This document shows, piece after piece, positions 1 through 7,921 of a stretch of 38,321 bases of DNA (the first letter of the stretch is position 1; each line of letters starts with the position of its first letter). The notes below the pieces were generated by a model, which had not been told where the DNA came from, did not search any database, and saw nothing but the letters and a program-made list of their open reading frames with translations. Both the position numbers and the translations under genes were made by a program. Location: assembly GCA_030618505.1 (NCBI GenBank), contig JAUXDF010000003.1:1-38321 (forward strand), written 5' to 3'. Source of the stretch: Spongiibacteraceae bacterium. Its GTDB lineage: Bacteria > Pseudomonadota > Gammaproteobacteria > Pseudomonadales > PIVM01.

Positions 1-5
1 CGCGC

Positions 6-39
6 AGATCCGTACGTGCGCTACTAACGCATACGGCTC
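6..39 (-). ncRNA. Group II intron domain V
   Basis: This 34-nt minus-strand element lies 11 nt downstream of the maturase stop codon, where domain V is expected. It carries the AGC triad near its 5' end and a CCGTA/TACGG lower stem. The TGCG/CGCA upper stem closes a loop that is larger than the usual tetraloop. Domain V is the catalytic metal-binding helix of the ribozyme, so its presence argues that the 3' part of the intron is not badly decayed. Confidence 0.8.
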
Positions 40-49
40 CTACATCGAG

Positions 50-1393
50 TCAAACACGCAACCGCTGGTTCGGGTACGGGTGAATAACACGCGCTTTCGG
101 AATGAACTCATCAATCAAACGAGTGAATCGACGCCACGGAACTGACTGGCCCCGCTGACTTCGCCTCCTCATTGATTTGATCCATAATCGGATCACCGCT
201 GTTCTGAAGCTGTCTAACGTTTTCATGTTGCTCGGCACGGCATAATAATTAAAGTAACCTTGAACCACAACTTTCAACCACGCACCAACCTTTACCGGGC
301 GGTCGTGATAGCGCTGCTTTAGTACCGACTTAATAGCGTTGATTTTTCCTCGTTGCCGCTTTGCAATGGTTTTACGCAAAAGGGTAAATCCATCATCGCT
401 GCGACGACGTGAACAGCAATGCGTAAACCCCAAAAAATCAAATGTCTGGGGTTTTCCTTCGCCTCGCTCCTGTCGATTGCTCGCTGCAAATCGACCAAAC
501 TCTATCAAGTGGGTTTTGTCTGGGTTCACTGTTAATCTAAACTCTGCCAATCGCTCTGTCAGTGCTTGTTGTAAGCGCTCTCCATCACGTTTGTACTGGC
601 AACACATGACACTATCATCTGCATAGCGAACGACGTAAACTTCTCCGCGCGCATGGCGTTTCCGCCACTGATTTACCCATAGATCTAAAACGTAGTGCAG
701 GTAGATGTTGCCCAGTAAAGGGGATATCACTGCACCTTGTGGTGTTCCTACCACTGTCTTCGATCGACAACCCTCATCCATCACGCCTGCGGTTAATGTC
801 AATTTAATTAATCGCAAAATGCGTGGGTCTGCTATCCGGTGCTTCAGGAAGGCCATCATCCAATCATGGTTGATGTTATCGAAGAAACCTTGAATATCTG
901 CATCCAACACCCAACTAACTTTCTTGACGGTAATCGCCATGTACACCGCATCCAGCGCTCGATGTTGATTGCGCGCTGGACGGAAGCCATAACTAAACCC
1001 CAGAAAGTCTGTTTCGTAAATCGACTCGAGCACCCAGACCAAGGCTTGCTGAACAATTTTATCTTCCAAACAGGTAATCCCTATTGGTCGTTGTTCGCCA
1101 TTGGCTTTGGGTATCCAAAGTCGCTTTACAGATTGCGGCCTATACCGATTGCCATGCAGTCGCCGGCAAAGCTGTTTCAGTTTTGGCGCAAGATTCTCGC
1201 CGTACTGACTCCAGTTTTGACCATCCACTCCAACGGCGGCACGCTTATTTAAAGACCGATAGGCCTTCTCCAGCATCGCTTCGGTGATAGTGTGCATCAG
1301 ATTGTTGAATTGCAGCGAGTTGTTCCGTTTTGCTGCCGTGTGTAGCCGAGCTAATACAGGAAACGCTGTTGTTATGCTCTGAGTCATAGTCAC
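50..1393 (-). CDS. ltrA: Group II intron reverse transcriptase/maturase
   Basis: This 447-residue intron-encoded protein helps the intron RNA fold and splice, and copies it into DNA during retrohoming. Retroviral-type RT blocks are in order: the RPIGI region near residue 100, FSYGFRP near 135, DADIQGFFDNI near 170, GTPQGAVISPLLGNIYL near 225, and the catalytic YADD box near 257. FDFLGFTH and the maturase X domain follow. The C-terminus ends in HPYPNQRL with no HNH endonuclease domain, so this is an endonuclease-minus type that probably relies on nicked or replicating DNA. The first codon is GTG with an ATG two codons later; GGAG lies about 9 nt upstream of the GTG. The frame is intact. I considered a retron or diversity-generating RT, but the X domain and adjacent domain V exclude those. 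Confidence 0.93.
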   Translation of the reverse strand: MTMTQSITTAFPVLARLHTAAKRNNSLQFNNLMHTITEAMLEKAYRSLNKRAAVGVDGQNWSQYGENLAPKLKQLCRRLHGNRYRPQSVKRLWIPKANGEQRPIGITCLEDKIVQQALVWVLESIYETDFLGFSYGFRPARNQHRALDAVYMAITVKKVSWVLDADIQGFFDNINHDWMMAFLKHRIADPRILRLIKLTLTAGVMDEGCRSKTVVGTPQGAVISPLLGNIYLHYVLDLWVNQWRKRHARGEVYVVRYADDSVMCCQYKRDGERLQQALTERLAEFRLTVNPDKTHLIEFGRFAASNRQERGEGKPQTFDFLGFTHCCSRRRSDDGFTLLRKTIAKRQRGKINAIKSVLKQRYHDRPVKVGAWLKVVVQGYFNYYAVPSNMKTLDSFRTAVIRLWIKSMRRRSQRGQSVPWRRFTRLIDEFIPKARVIHPYPNQRLRV

Positions 1394-1899
1394 GTCCGAT
1401 TAACTCCACTTTCTCTCTGTCAAGACACTTCGCTCCACCCACTCCGCCGCCGTACTCACAACATGGTTTTCGTGGCCTTGTTCGCGGGCTTCTTCACTAC
1501 TATTATCTTGTCCGACTTCCTACCCTATAGTTTTCAGGATTCGCTAAACACTTCCCCGAAAATACCACCGCTGGAACGGCGGTGGTTACTGGTAGGATCT
1601 CCCGAGTTCCGCACAAAAGACATCCGTACATGCACCAGGTCTACGACTCCGGAGAGTCGACTATCGCACTCACGATGTCGCGCGATGGTCGTATTGCCTT
1701 CCCCTTCAGACAACAGGGTCAGCACTCTCAAGTGGTGATTTCGGAGCTCAATACTGAGCCTGCACATTCCTCTGTCAACGCTTAACCGTTAGCCTTACGA
1801 CTAACCGCTCATGACTCGAGGCCTCAGCGGGTCGTTACCCCTTACTGAGTAGAGGGCTTTCACCTCCAATCTTTTGCCGATTTATCTCGGCGCTCTGCC
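1394..1899 (-). ncRNA. Group II intron RNA, domains I to early IV (no gene)
   Basis: No credible protein lies here. The minus strand is structured intron RNA: ACCACCGCC-GTTCC-AGCGGTGGT near 1560-1590 is a clean hairpin, and GTCGACTCTCCGGAGTCG near 1640-1660 is another. An exact 8-nt match, CCCTGTTG at 1718-1711, is complementary to CAACAGGG just outside the intron at 1910-1903 and is the likely EBS2/IBS2 pair. The short ORFs in this stretch overlap these stems and have no family resemblance. Confidence 0.7.
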
Positions 1900-1938
1900 T
1901 GTCCCTGTTGGTTCTTGGTATTAATCAGAGGGAAATTT

Positions 1939-2256
1939 ATGTCTGCATTTAACAATGTAACGGTAATCAAAGCCGCCAGTATTTACTTTGATGGTAAAGC
2001 TACCAGTCGTAAAATTACTTTTGCCGATGGCAGTATAAAAACCTTAGGCATTATGATGGTGGGTGACTATGATTTTGCTACGGTTGAAAAAGAGTTAATG
2101 GAAATTTTAGCGGGCGATATTGATGTGTTGTTACCCAAGTCAACTAACTGGCAAACAGTTAATGCATGGCAATCTTTTTAAGTGAGCGCAAACGCTTCTT
2201 TTAAAATTCGCGCTAAAACACTGACTGACTATTGTTGTTCATATTTAGCAGAATAA
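1939..2256 (+). pseudogene. ppnP: Pyrimidine/purine nucleoside phosphorylase (PpnP/YaiE family) interrupted by an in-frame TAA
   Basis: PpnP is a small cupin enzyme that phosphorolyses diverse nucleosides to free bases and ribose-1-phosphate. Translation from ATG 1939 (GAGGG about 7 nt upstream) gives an 80-residue product matching the family up to NWQTVNAWQSF. A TAA at 2179-2181 then stops it. Without any frame change, the next 24 codons restore the missing family C-terminus (VSANASFKIR...TDYCCSYLAE, stop at 2254-2256). One codon is therefore a stop, and total length would be about 105, close to the usual 94. An upstream in-frame TTG at 1915 is less likely as the start. It may be a recent nonsense mutation, a sequencing error, or less likely readthrough. 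The lost tail completes the beta barrel, so the short product is probably inactive. The gene abuts the intron's 5' end, so its original promoter may be displaced. Confidence 0.85.
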
Positions 2257-2297
2257 TTTTTATAGTCACTCAAAAAAATCTAAAATAGATAGGTATA

Positions 2298-2337
2298 CCA
2301 AGCCACTTGAAGATGCAATATTCAGCAGGTGGCTTGG
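2298..2337. terminator. Inverted repeat, possible bidirectional terminator
   Basis: CCAAGCCACTTG (2298-2309) pairs with CAGGTGGCTTGG (2326-2337) over 12 positions with one wobble. It lies between the convergent ends of ppnP and the first DUF1254 gene. The T-tract on the minus side is displaced by about 15 nt and the plus side has none, so terminator function is only suggested by position. Confidence 0.45.
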
Positions 2338-2392
2338 ATTCTATTAGAACAGAGATCAAAGTGTTATTTTCATCCCTTCAATCATGCTCCTT

Positions 2393-3946
2393 TTATTTAA
2401 GTTTGCGGAAGTCTTTCACTTTATTAATTACTGGAAACTTATAGGTGTCGTCAAAAAATGCTTTACCAGCACCATAACCACGCATATAAGGGAACCAACC
2501 ACGCTCAGGTAGCGTTCTAACAAAGTTAGCTTCCCAACCTTTAGGCGCTTTACCTGGACCTAAAAGCATATAATAAGAACCATCTGGGTTTGTACGAAGA
2601 CCAGGGGTTCTGCTACCTACCGTTGCTTTACCATCGCCATTTTTTTCACGATTATCAATAACCGTTCGAGTATCTGTATCATAAATTACAATCGACCAGA
2701 ATAGAGATGCAGGAACATCTTTCTCGATACGGATAATGTAGTTTTCCTCACCATGTAATCTAGCGCCAGTTTCATCTTCAAATTTACCAATGTACGCTTG
2801 AGCTCGCCCTCCTGTACGCGGAATAGTCATAGCAGGAGAGGTAGTAATTGCTTCATAGGTGTAACGAGCACGAGGATCAAAGATGTCATAGTATCTCATG
2901 CGTTGATTGCCTTTAATGCCATCACCCCATTTACCACCAAGAACCATGCGCCAGTTATTTTGACGTAAAACACCATCTAATCTTTCATTGAAGACAAAAG
3001 TCTTCGCCATTAGCTCGCCCTGTAATGCACCGTCGATTAATATTTTTTTCTGACGTTCGGTAGGGTTGAATGGTTTACCTTTTTCAATACCTAATGTTTT
3101 TAGCCAGTACATGAATAATCTATCACGCTCCATCACTAGCTCTTCATTGATCGCTATATGAAGCATTTCCCAATAAGCTAATCCACGAGGTTGATAGCTC
3201 ACCAGTAATTGATCGTTTGCATCTAAATGTTTAGTAACTGGTTTTTCTCCGTAGTAATTTATATACATTTTACTACTTAGTTCTTTAATTTTTTCAGGAG
3301 AACCAATAATACGACCTAATAATAATACGCGGTTTGTTTTAACATGGTGGACATGGAAGTCATCTGTAAGTGCTGAAGGTTCAGGTATCGTATCAACAGG
3401 CGTATTTGGACCTACAATAATATGTCTGCCACCATGACCCGCCTGAGCACTAAATAAGCCAACATCATCAGGGCTTGCTTGCCAGCTATCAACAACCATA
3501 CCGACAACTGTACCCGCGGGAATATCTAAGATAACGGCGGATTTACTGGTATCGGAAGTGGCGACGAAATAAGTGCTGGATTCATTTGCCGTTAAAACAC
3601 CTCTACGTTCATTGAAAGTGCTGATAGTAGCGAACCTGTTGTCGCCATAACCTTTAACTTTCTCTGTAAGCTCGTGTCTAATACGAGTAATGCCTACAAT
3701 CGGTAAGCCCCATAGATAAAGCTGAGTAGCACGTTGATGATCCATGAGATCATACATTTTATCAGCTGTTTCATGTGTTGGAAAACTATGATCAAGTTCA
3801 TATTCACCAAAAAATGTTTTTACTTTTCCGGTAATTGGCATCAAGCTTTCAAACTCTTTTTCAGTCTGAATTTCAGACAGTGCCATACTGGGAATTAATA
3901 AAACAGACATGGCAATGCTTAACAATAATTTCACTTTTATTTTCAT
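2393..3946 (-). CDS. Secreted DUF1254/DUF1214-domain protein
   Basis: The 517-residue protein begins with a Sec signal peptide: Lys-rich start, hydrophobic core, likely cleavage after ALS near residue 24. DUF1254 covers roughly residues 60-200, with the family-like RATQLYLWGLP segment. DUF1214 follows at roughly 380-500, with DVPASLFWSIVIYD and a GRGWFPYMRGYG-type end (here ERGWFPYMRGYG). The length is normal for the two-domain family. The biochemical function of this family is not established to my knowledge, so none is assigned. AAGGAAA lies upstream of the ATG. The neighbour at 4074-5621 is a diverged paralog in the same direction, with a 127-bp gap between them. Both sit in the accessory stretch next to the Tn7-like remnant, so they may be cargo, but the element's left end was not found. 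Confidence 0.88.
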   Translation of the reverse strand: MKIKVKLLLSIAMSVLLIPSMALSEIQTEKEFESLMPITGKVKTFFGEYELDHSFPTHETADKMYDLMDHQRATQLYLWGLPIVGITRIRHELTEKVKGYGDNRFATISTFNERRGVLTANESSTYFVATSDTSKSAVILDIPAGTVVGMVVDSWQASPDDVGLFSAQAGHGGRHIIVGPNTPVDTIPEPSALTDDFHVHHVKTNRVLLLGRIIGSPEKIKELSSKMYINYYGEKPVTKHLDANDQLLVSYQPRGLAYWEMLHIAINEELVMERDRLFMYWLKTLGIEKGKPFNPTERQKKILIDGALQGELMAKTFVFNERLDGVLRQNNWRMVLGGKWGDGIKGNQRMRYYDIFDPRARYTYEAITTSPAMTIPRTGGRAQAYIGKFEDETGARLHGEENYIIRIEKDVPASLFWSIVIYDTDTRTVIDNREKNGDGKATVGSRTPGLRTNPDGSYYMLLGPGKAPKGWEANFVRTLPERGWFPYMRGYGAGKAFFDDTYKFPVINKVKDFRKLK

Positions 3947-4073
3947 ATTTTTTTCCTTTTTTAGCTACCGCGTACTCAGATTTGAACCCATATTTCACTT
4001 ATTGTAATTCAGGAATTATGAAATGGTATGTACATTCCTCATAACTCCTAAATTTAAGACCTAATCAGTGATT

Positions 4074-5621
4074 TTAATTTATTTTTTCAAAATCATTTAA
4101 TTTCCATGATCCATCCCAAAAAGTCTCAGTAGGACCATACCAACGAAAATAGGCGTGCCATGTTTTTCCTGGTATTGTTTGAACCCAGTTATTCTCTTTA
4201 CCTTCTGGCGCTGTTGGCCCTAAATAAAGATCTACAGATCCGTCTTCATTATAATCTAAGTCTGAAATTCTATTATTAAACTCAACACCTCGTTGTTCGG
4301 TTTCAATAAATGAGCGTGTTTCTACGTCGTAAATAGCTAAAGACCAAAAATGCTTAGCTGGCACATCAGCATCAACATGTAATTTGTAGGTGTTTTCACC
4401 AAAAAACCAATTGCTGTCACGATCTTTTGCGATAGCCGCATAAGTTTGCCCAAACCCTGGTGGGTATTCACGTGGCGTCCATACTTGTTGTACTGACACT
4501 ATTTGATACCAAAGGATTGACCTTGGTGTGTAGGCGCCATAGTTTTCTTCTCTTTGTCCTTCAAAATCAGACATAATTTTAAGATTCAACCATTCAGTGT
4601 CATCATACACGTGCCTAAGTTTAGGGTTTTTCAAGTTATCAGGAATCTTGTACCGAATAGTAAACGCTTCGTTTACAAGCATTGCGTGTCCAATAGTTTC
4701 TGCTTCAATCAGTATTTTCTTTAAACGTTCATCTGGGTTAAAAGGCTTTCCTTTTTCAATACCTATTTCTCGCAGCATAGATAGTGCATAAAGATCACGC
4801 TCTTCAATCTCAAGATTTTGAATTACCTCATTAATCTGTTCCCAATATTTAAGTCCTTTTTGGCGATTAATTCTATATTCTTTTCCACCCGTGGCAGGAT
4901 CACCCATTAAAACAAATTTCTTTTTAAAGGTGGGATCGCTGAGAGGATATGTTTTAATTTGTTGCAGTAGTGTCGTCGCTTTTTCCGCCGTCATATCCTT
5001 AGACAAAGGGACTCGTGTTATGGAATATACTTGGTAAGTCTTTGCCTGTGCAATTTGGTAACCCGACGGAATATCACCTTCATAGTTAGGTGGAAGAATT
5101 AATATTTTATCTCCCTTGGCTCTATTAGGGCCAACCATACCAAAGTCATAAAATGCTCGATTCCATTCATCGTAAAACCCTGCATTAATAGGGCCGGCAG
5201 GCACCTCATAAACAACTGGACCACCCGTTTTACGTAAATCAATATTATCAAAAAGATAAACTACCGACTGGTTTGGTGTTAAAACCTCATGACCTGCATG
5301 CACTTTCTCATTGTAGAGCATCGCTCCTAGGTTCTGTACACCGATTTCATCCATAGCCTTTTCAAATAAATAAGTATTATAAGCGGCCTCAACCCAGAAA
5401 ACAGACTGCGTTGCTCTTTGAAAATCAAGTTCATCAAATAGCTTTTGCGAACTCGCGGCTGTAGGTAAATCATGATCGAAATCTAACTTCCCAATTTTTG
5501 AATCCAAGGTTTTTTTATATTCTACACCCGAAGTTGATTGTGCTTTCGTGGTTGTATTTGCACAACTTATAACAAATGAAATAGTTGATATAAGCAGCAA
5601 AGCCTTCGCTATTTTTTTCAT
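4074..5621 (-). CDS. DUF1254/DUF1214-domain lipoprotein
   Basis: The 515-residue protein starts with a lipoprotein signal whose lipobox VISC puts the acylated cysteine at residue 20. The next residue is Ala, which suggests outer-membrane sorting rather than inner-membrane retention. DUF1254 lies roughly at 60-210 and DUF1214 at 390-505. It shares with the downstream paralog the segments GKPFNPDERLKKILIEAE, DVPAKHFWSLAIYD and NEDGS, but overall divergence is large, so this is not a recent duplication. AAGGAAA lies about 6 nt before the ATG. Only 20 bp separate it from the stop of the truncated tnsA upstream, so read-through from the old transposon promoter is conceivable. The enzymatic role is unknown. 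Confidence 0.88.
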   Translation of the reverse strand: MKKIAKALLLISTISFVISCANTTTKAQSTSGVEYKKTLDSKIGKLDFDHDLPTAASSQKLFDELDFQRATQSVFWVEAAYNTYLFEKAMDEIGVQNLGAMLYNEKVHAGHEVLTPNQSVVYLFDNIDLRKTGGPVVYEVPAGPINAGFYDEWNRAFYDFGMVGPNRAKGDKILILPPNYEGDIPSGYQIAQAKTYQVYSITRVPLSKDMTAEKATTLLQQIKTYPLSDPTFKKKFVLMGDPATGGKEYRINRQKGLKYWEQINEVIQNLEIEERDLYALSMLREIGIEKGKPFNPDERLKKILIEAETIGHAMLVNEAFTIRYKIPDNLKNPKLRHVYDDTEWLNLKIMSDFEGQREENYGAYTPRSILWYQIVSVQQVWTPREYPPGFGQTYAAIAKDRDSNWFFGENTYKLHVDADVPAKHFWSLAIYDVETRSFIETEQRGVEFNNRISDLDYNEDGSVDLYLGPTAPEGKENNWVQTIPGKTWHAYFRWYGPTETFWDGSWKLNDFEKIN

Positions 5622-5641
5622 AACATTTCCTTTTCATAAGT

Positions 5642-5962
5642 TTATTTATAGAGAAGCCAAGATAGTTTCCCCCTTAAAATCAACAAACAGGGAAATTGCT
5701 CACGAATATCGACAACAATTGAAGCCCAATCATACAACAGGAATGCCGCCAATTCCAAATCAGATAATAGGTGGACGATTCGACCATGTGTTATTGCGGG
5801 CCGTCGATGAACACGACCCTTGCTAGGTACATCGCGAACTTCAAGAAAAGGCTTATATGATTTCCCGGTGCCTGCGCCCCTGCCATCTTTAAAGCGTTTG
5901 CGGATTTTGGGCTCTAAGAGCTCAATTACTGGTTTAGGGGAAGGTTCAAGAAAGGTGCTCAT
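5642..5962 (-). pseudogene. tnsA: Truncated tnsA-like Tn7 transposase endonuclease subunit (N-terminal fragment)
   Basis: TnsA cuts the 5' ends of Tn7-type transposons while TnsB cuts and joins the 3' ends. The 106-residue ORF keeps the N-terminal TnsA signature: KPFLEVRDVPSKGR, then GRIVHLLSDLELAAFLL, then VVDIREQFP. Family similarity stops right after QFP (about position 5690). The following ~14 residues are not TnsA-like and a stop ends the frame. Full TnsA proteins are about 230-280 residues, and the later catalytic Asp and Lys are missing, so nuclease activity is not expected. The gene runs in the same direction as glmS and starts 78 bp inside the transposon right end, as in Tn7. No tnsB, tnsC or tnsD is present, so it is a remnant. 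Confidence 0.82.
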
Positions 5963-6040
5963 AGAAAGATTCCAAACTACGCCTGAATTTTAAGCATAGC
6001 TTAGAAAGCTGAAAGTATGACACTTTATTGTAAGCTTACA
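5963..6040 (-). mobile_element. Right end of a Tn7-like transposon
   Basis: On the minus strand, 25 bp after the glmS stop, TGTAAGCTTACAATAAAGT begins at 6040. From memory, the Tn7 right end begins TGTGGGCGGACAATAAAGT. The terminal TGT, the spacing, and the ten bases ACAATAAAGT of the TnsB-binding site all agree. The truncated tnsA starts 78 bp further in. The five bases outside the end are GCTAT (6045-6041) and would be the target duplication if the left end were found. Confidence 0.78.
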
Positions 6041-6068
6041 ATAGCGGTATCTCCCATTTTTAGAATTA
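6041..6068 (-). other. attTn7 insertion region (glmS stop plus 25 bp)
   Basis: TnsD-type elements recognise the conserved 3' end of glmS and insert about 25 bp past the stop. The glmS end encoding NLAKSVTVE is intact. Exactly 25 bp separate the TAA (6068-6066) from the transposon terminus at 6040, which matches the classical insertion distance. Confidence 0.78.
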
Positions 6069-7898
6069 CTCCACTGTCACCGATTTAGCTAAATTACGCG
6101 GCTGATCTACATCCGTACCTTTTAACACGGCCACATGATAGGAAAGCAACTGCAGAGGCAGGGTATATAAAATAGGTGCGACAATATCGGCTGCATGGGG
6201 AACATTAATTACGCTTACTCCCTCCTCATTTTTAAACCCTGCATCACTATCAGCAAATACATACAGCTTGCCACCACGTGCTCGCACTTCTTCCAGGTTC
6301 GATTTTAGCTTTTCAAGCAACTCATCATTAGGCGCTACAGCAACAATTGGCATATCTTCATCGACCAATGCCAGCGGGCCATGTTTAAGCTCACCCGCAG
6401 GGTAGGATTCGGCATGGATATAGGATATCTCCTTCAGCTTTAATGCCCCCTCCATCGCAACAGGGTAGAGCACGCCACGGCCCAGAAACAGTGCGTGACG
6501 CTTATCTGCAAAGGCTTGTGACATCTTTTGTATTGGGCCATCAAGCTCCAGCGCCCGTTCCAACAAAGAGGGAGTTTGATGCAAAGCCATAACAATTTTT
6601 TCTTCCTGCTCCGCACTCATACCATGGCGACGTCCCAGTGCCAAAGTCAGGATTAACAAGGCAACCAGTTGGGTAGTAAAGGCCTTGGTTGAAGCAACGC
6701 CAATTTCCGGACCAGCAAAGGTCATTAATGCCAGATCGGACTCTCTAACCAATGAGCTTTGTGCAACATTGCAAATAGTCATTGTTGAGGTATAACCCAA
6801 GCCCTTTGCCAAACGTAAGGCGGCGAGAGTATCGGCTGTTTCACCGGATTGAGAGATGGTAATTAACAGGGTATTTTTTTGTACCACAAATTTTCTATAA
6901 CGAAACTCACTGGCCACCTCGACACGACAAGGTATATTGGCTACTCCCTCAAACCAGTATTTGGCCACCATCCCAGAATGATAGCTGGTACCGCAGGCTA
7001 CAATCTGTACCGCTTCCACTTGATCAAGTATCGCTTTAGCATCTGCACCGAAGGATTCTTCAATGATTGTTTTTTTACCGATACGCCCTTGTAAAGTATC
7101 TTTAATAACCTCGGGCTGCTCGTAAATCTCCTTAAGCATATAGTGGCGGTATTGGCCTTTTTCAGCAGCTTCAGCACTTTCATGTATATGCTCTTGCTTT
7201 CGCTCTACGCTTTCACCCTTACTGTTCCAGATATGAAAACTATCCGGTGTAATTTCTGCCATATCACCTTCTTCAAGGTAAATAAATCGATCAGTAACCT
7301 GCCGTAATGCCAGTTGATCGGAGGCCAGAAAATTTTCTCCCAAACCTAATCCCAACACCAAGGGGCTGCCACTTCGGGCAGCAATAATTTTTTCAGGCTC
7401 AGCAGTGCTGATAACAGCCAAACCAAAAGCTCCCTCAAGCTCAGTAATTGTAGAGCGAAGGGCTGACATTAAATCAGCATTGGTTTTCAGTTTTTCTTTA
7501 AGCAAATGGACAATTACTTCAGTATCGGTTTCTGACTGAAATTCATAACCCTTTTGTTTCAGCGACTGTCTTAGCTCATCGTGGTTTTCAATAATACCAT
7601 TATGCACCAAAGCAATTTCCTCTCCCGATTGATGCGGGTGGGCATTGCTTTGTGAGGGTTTACCGTGGGTAGCCCAACGGGTATGGGAAATACCAACCGA
7701 TCCACTAAGTGGACTTTTATTTAGGCTGTCTTCCAATGCAGCGACTTTTCCAAGCTCTTTAACACAAGCGAGGTTATGTTGTGCATCAATGAGTGCGATG
7801 CCAGCTGAGTCATAACCTCGATATTCAAGACGTTTAAGACCTTCCACTAAAATAGCAGCTACTTCTCTTTTAGCTGCCGCGCCAACTATGCCACACAT
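6066..7898 (-). CDS. glmS: Glutamine-fructose-6-phosphate aminotransferase (isomerizing)
   Basis: GlmS makes glucosamine-6-phosphate from fructose-6-phosphate and glutamine, the entry step to UDP-GlcNAc for peptidoglycan and LPS. At 610 residues it has family length. The mature N-terminal nucleophile Cys2 is in MCGIVGAA. The glutaminase domain (about 1-240) shows RGYDSAG, HTRWATHG and HNGIIENH. Two SIS sugar-isomerase domains follow, with CGTSYHSG and SQSGETADT in the first and ESYPAGELKHGPLAL in the second. It ends DQPRNLAKSVTVE, the DNA segment used by Tn7-type elements. It follows glmU by 23 bp in the same direction, so the two steps of UDP-GlcNAc synthesis are probably co-transcribed. Confidence 0.99.
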   Translation of the reverse strand: MCGIVGAAAKREVAAILVEGLKRLEYRGYDSAGIALIDAQHNLACVKELGKVAALEDSLNKSPLSGSVGISHTRWATHGKPSQSNAHPHQSGEEIALVHNGIIENHDELRQSLKQKGYEFQSETDTEVIVHLLKEKLKTNADLMSALRSTITELEGAFGLAVISTAEPEKIIAARSGSPLVLGLGLGENFLASDQLALRQVTDRFIYLEEGDMAEITPDSFHIWNSKGESVERKQEHIHESAEAAEKGQYRHYMLKEIYEQPEVIKDTLQGRIGKKTIIEESFGADAKAILDQVEAVQIVACGTSYHSGMVAKYWFEGVANIPCRVEVASEFRYRKFVVQKNTLLITISQSGETADTLAALRLAKGLGYTSTMTICNVAQSSLVRESDLALMTFAGPEIGVASTKAFTTQLVALLILTLALGRRHGMSAEQEEKIVMALHQTPSLLERALELDGPIQKMSQAFADKRHALFLGRGVLYPVAMEGALKLKEISYIHAESYPAGELKHGPLALVDEDMPIVAVAPNDELLEKLKSNLEEVRARGGKLYVFADSDAGFKNEEGVSVINVPHAADIVAPILYTLPLQLLSYHVAVLKGTDVDQPRNLAKSVTVE

Positions 7899-7921
7899 AC
7901 TTTATGTCCTTTATATATTGA

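Larger units (their letters stand above)
1..1899 (-). mobile_element. Group II intron (bacterial, ORF-containing), 3' end cut by window start
   Basis: The minus strand reads as a group II intron RNA. Domain V is visible at 39 down to 6: a 34-nt element starting GAGCCGTATGCG and ending CGTACGGATCT, with the AGC catalytic triad at its second to fourth bases. The reverse transcriptase ORF occupies domain IV. About 500 nt of structured RNA precede it, with segments I recall from domain I of chloroplast-like bacterial introns (for example the GTGCGGAACTCGGGAGATCC stretch near 1600). The 5' end is not certain. The stretch GAGCGCCGAG starts at 1895, but a clean GUGYG is absent. If exon bases GGGACA (1905-1900) act as IBS1, the intron starts at 1899. 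Domain VI and the 3' splice site lie outside the window. Confidence 0.85.

Noticed and set aside
339..1287. Plus-strand ORFs of 62-137 residues opposite the intron maturase
   Set aside because: They are antisense shadows of the intact RT/maturase frame, with no family signature or ribosome binding site.
50..1393. Retron or diversity-generating reverse transcriptase
   Set aside because: The protein has a maturase X domain and a domain V hairpin follows the gene, so it is a group II intron.
1600..1640. A second domain V-like hairpin (GCATGTACGGATGTC...)
   Set aside because: It lies in the 5' half of the intron RNA, where domain I substructures are expected, and lacks the AGC triad arrangement.
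5640..5690. A second Tn7-like end (TGTTTGTTGATT...) at the tnsA break point
   Set aside because: It begins with TGT on the minus strand, but no TnsB-site-like repeat follows, so the break is more likely a deletion junction.
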